A DNA stretch of 64,000 bases from Desulfuromonadales bacterium. Its GTDB lineage: Bacteria; Desulfobacterota; Desulfuromonadia; Desulfuromonadales; Syntrophotaleaceae. The stretch spans positions 1 to 64,000 of the forward strand of contig JABXKU010000002.1 in the NCBI GenBank assembly GCA_013619105.1. Reading direction: 5' to 3'. The position numbers were made by a program, and so were the translations under genes. Shown piece by piece: positions 54,701 through 57,700 of this stretch. The notes beneath the pieces were generated by a model, which ran no database searches, was not told the origin of the DNA, and was given only the letters and a program-made list of their open reading frames with translations. Every line of letters begins with the position of its first letter. The stretch's first letter is position 1.

Positions 54701-57700
54701 GGCGGCACCTTTACCATCATCAAGGCGGGTGGAGTGCCCGTTGTTTCGTATTATATATCAGAGCAGACGGCTCAATCCCAAGGCAATGATCTTGAATATA
54801 TCCTTGAGCTAACAGGCACTCCGATAGACGGTGAAAGTTGGCAGCTGATCGTAGACGGCACCAGCTATGTTTACACGGTGCCCGACAAATCGACCAGCCT
54901 AACGACGGTGATTACCCACTTCGCCTCAACAATCAATGACGCCACCGGGTACGCTGCCCAGGCTTATGTGGATGCCGACAACGGGATATTTGAAATTCAC
55001 ATAACAAAATCCGCATCTTCTTTTGGGGCACTGGACGTATCGTTATCGGTTGGCGGCCAAGCGACCGGCGGTGACTTGGCCGCAAGGGTTAATTCAAATG
55101 CGTCGATTGAACGTCGCGATCTATTTTACGATCTAAAACTCAGCCCGGAGCTGTTGGAAAACAATAAAGTTGTTAACGATTTGACGGCTGTTCAGGAGCT
55201 CCTAGCGCATATGGCGGCCGGCGACCTGGCCGCAGCGACAACCTATGCCGAGCTGTCGGCTCCGACCTATGCCGATGCCGAGACCCTCTTTGCTGACACC
55301 GCTTTCAGCGAAATAGTCTTGGCCTATAAGGATGCCCAGAAACTGGCTGGCAATTTTTCTGATTACCTGTCGGCGGATTATGAAAACCTTCGCGTGCTTT
55401 TCCATAACATGCAGAAATTCGAGATTCTGCAGAAGGGCCTGTCCGGCTTTGACTTCAACACCTTCAAAAATGATTACTACGTAACCCTGCAGGATCTAAG
55501 CGACACGGTCAACCAGGAACTCTTTGAAAAATTGACCGAAAAGGCCGAGTTGGAAGCGAAGCTGGCTTCCCTGGAAAATGATCTGTTGGTAAATGTCGAA
55601 CCGACCAAGCTGAGGAATGATAATGTCGTTGGTCAATTTTTAGACCAGAGGGATCGAACCAGCGCGGATTTCGACAGTATGAATAATTATCTGTACACCT
55701 CGTACAAAGAGGAGCTGACAGTTTCCTGGGACTTTATATTCTGGCCAGTCAGCTGGTCTCCGACAGAACAAGAGATCGTAGATTCCCGTTCTTTGGACAG
55801 TCGCTACAAGAGCGCCCTCAAATCAAAAAACGAGTCTGCTGGATATTACAATAACGCAGTCGCTGCAAATGCTGATGCCACGGCCGATTTCAATGCCCTA
55901 CAGGGAGAAATTACCGACCTGCAAAACAAGCTGACCGAGGTCGATAGCTATATTAGCTCTAACTACAATACGATTGATTCGCTCACCAGCGACCTGAACA
56001 ACAAATATGCCCTCTTGCGGACTCTGAGTCGGATTGTCGTCGACGTGATTTCGACGCGTACCGCTGATCCCACCGCCTTTGAGGCTGATGGTAGTCTGCT
56101 GGCTCAGATCGTAGATTACCAGAATCTTTACCTGGTGACCGGAGCCGCCGGCATCGACTCTCCTTCCAGTACAAACTTTATCCGGGGGACTGTCGGCGAA
56201 GGCAATTACGTCTACAGAACCGAGACCGGGAAGGACTATTTTGAGGTGCTCTCCCTTACCGGGCTTAATACTGGCGGCATCCATGTCGGCCATGATGACG
56301 TAGAGAATCTCGTGGTGAAAACCGGTGCTGCTACGGATCGGATCGATGTGCGCGATACTCTGTCCGGTTCAGACAGCACGGTTCGCCTTGAAACCGGCGC
56401 CGGTGATGACCTTGTCAACGTCTCTTCCGATGCCCCTGAGCATCTGGGGACTCTCGACGGAATCCTCGGTGATCTCAGCATCGATGCCCAGGCCGGCGAC
56501 AACACCCTCAATGTCAGCGACTTCGGCTCTACCGACGCCGATACCAGTGTGGTCATCAGCCAGGATACGATCAAGGGCCTGGCCCAAGGGGATATTGACT
56601 ATGCGGCCACGGGGGGCACCTTCGGCGGTGGGATCAACATTACGGCCGGGCAGGCAAACGATTTCCTTACCGTAGCGAGTGTCCGTTCGGGGGACACTAC
56701 AAACATCCGCCTCAATGATGGAGATGACCGGGTGATGGCCACAGGGACGGTCATTGCAGGAGACCTTGTCATCCATGGTGATGCGGGCAGCGATATCATC
56801 GACGCCACGGCCGTTGCGGTAGGCGTTAGCCTTTACGGCGACCATGGTGACGACATCCTCTTCGGTGGACGCGGTGCCGATATGCTCGCGGGCGGGCTTG
56901 GCAACGATGTCATTCTTGGCGACGGCGGCGGCGTCTCCTCGCACTTCGATGGCAGTACGCTGCTTGCAGCGCTGAACGGTGGCAGCGGTATTTCTGGAAC
57001 GGCCAGCGGAACCTACGACTGCCGGATTCTCCTGAGCGACGGCCGCAGTCGGGAGTTTGATCTTTTCGGGATGCAAACGGTGCAGGATCTCCTCGATGGG
57101 TTCAACGATTTCGCAGGCGTCAGCGCCTCGATCAGCACCACGGGCGATCGCCTGGAGTTGACCGATCAAACCTTGGGTTCGGAGATCTTTTCGGTCACGG
57201 CCATGAATGGATCCACTGCGGTGGCGGACCTCGGGCTCCTTCAGCAAGATGTCGATCACGATGGGATAATCCGCGGGGAGTTGGTCTATCGCCAACTAAG
57301 GCAAGTACGAACTGGCGGCGGGATGGGCGATGCGGATTCCATCGATGCCGGAGCCGGAGCTAACCTGGTTATGGGCGGAGTGGGCGGCGACCGCATCAGC
57401 GCCGGCAGCGGCGACGATATTCTTATCGGCGACAACGGCCAAATTGAATACATGGCCACGGGTCAGCTCCAGGCCATCCAAACCCTCGATGCGGATGTGG
57501 CCGGTAGCGACACCATCAAAGCGGGGGATGGCGCCAACACTGTCCTCGGTGGCGCCGCTGGTGACTGGATCACCACGGGTTCCGGTAGTGACCTGATCTT
57601 AGGCGATCACGGTGTCGTCAGCTTCAGGGCGGGTCTGGTGTCAAGGGTTTATACGACCAATCCCGGAACCGGGGGGGAAGACAGGGTTGCCGCGGGTGAT

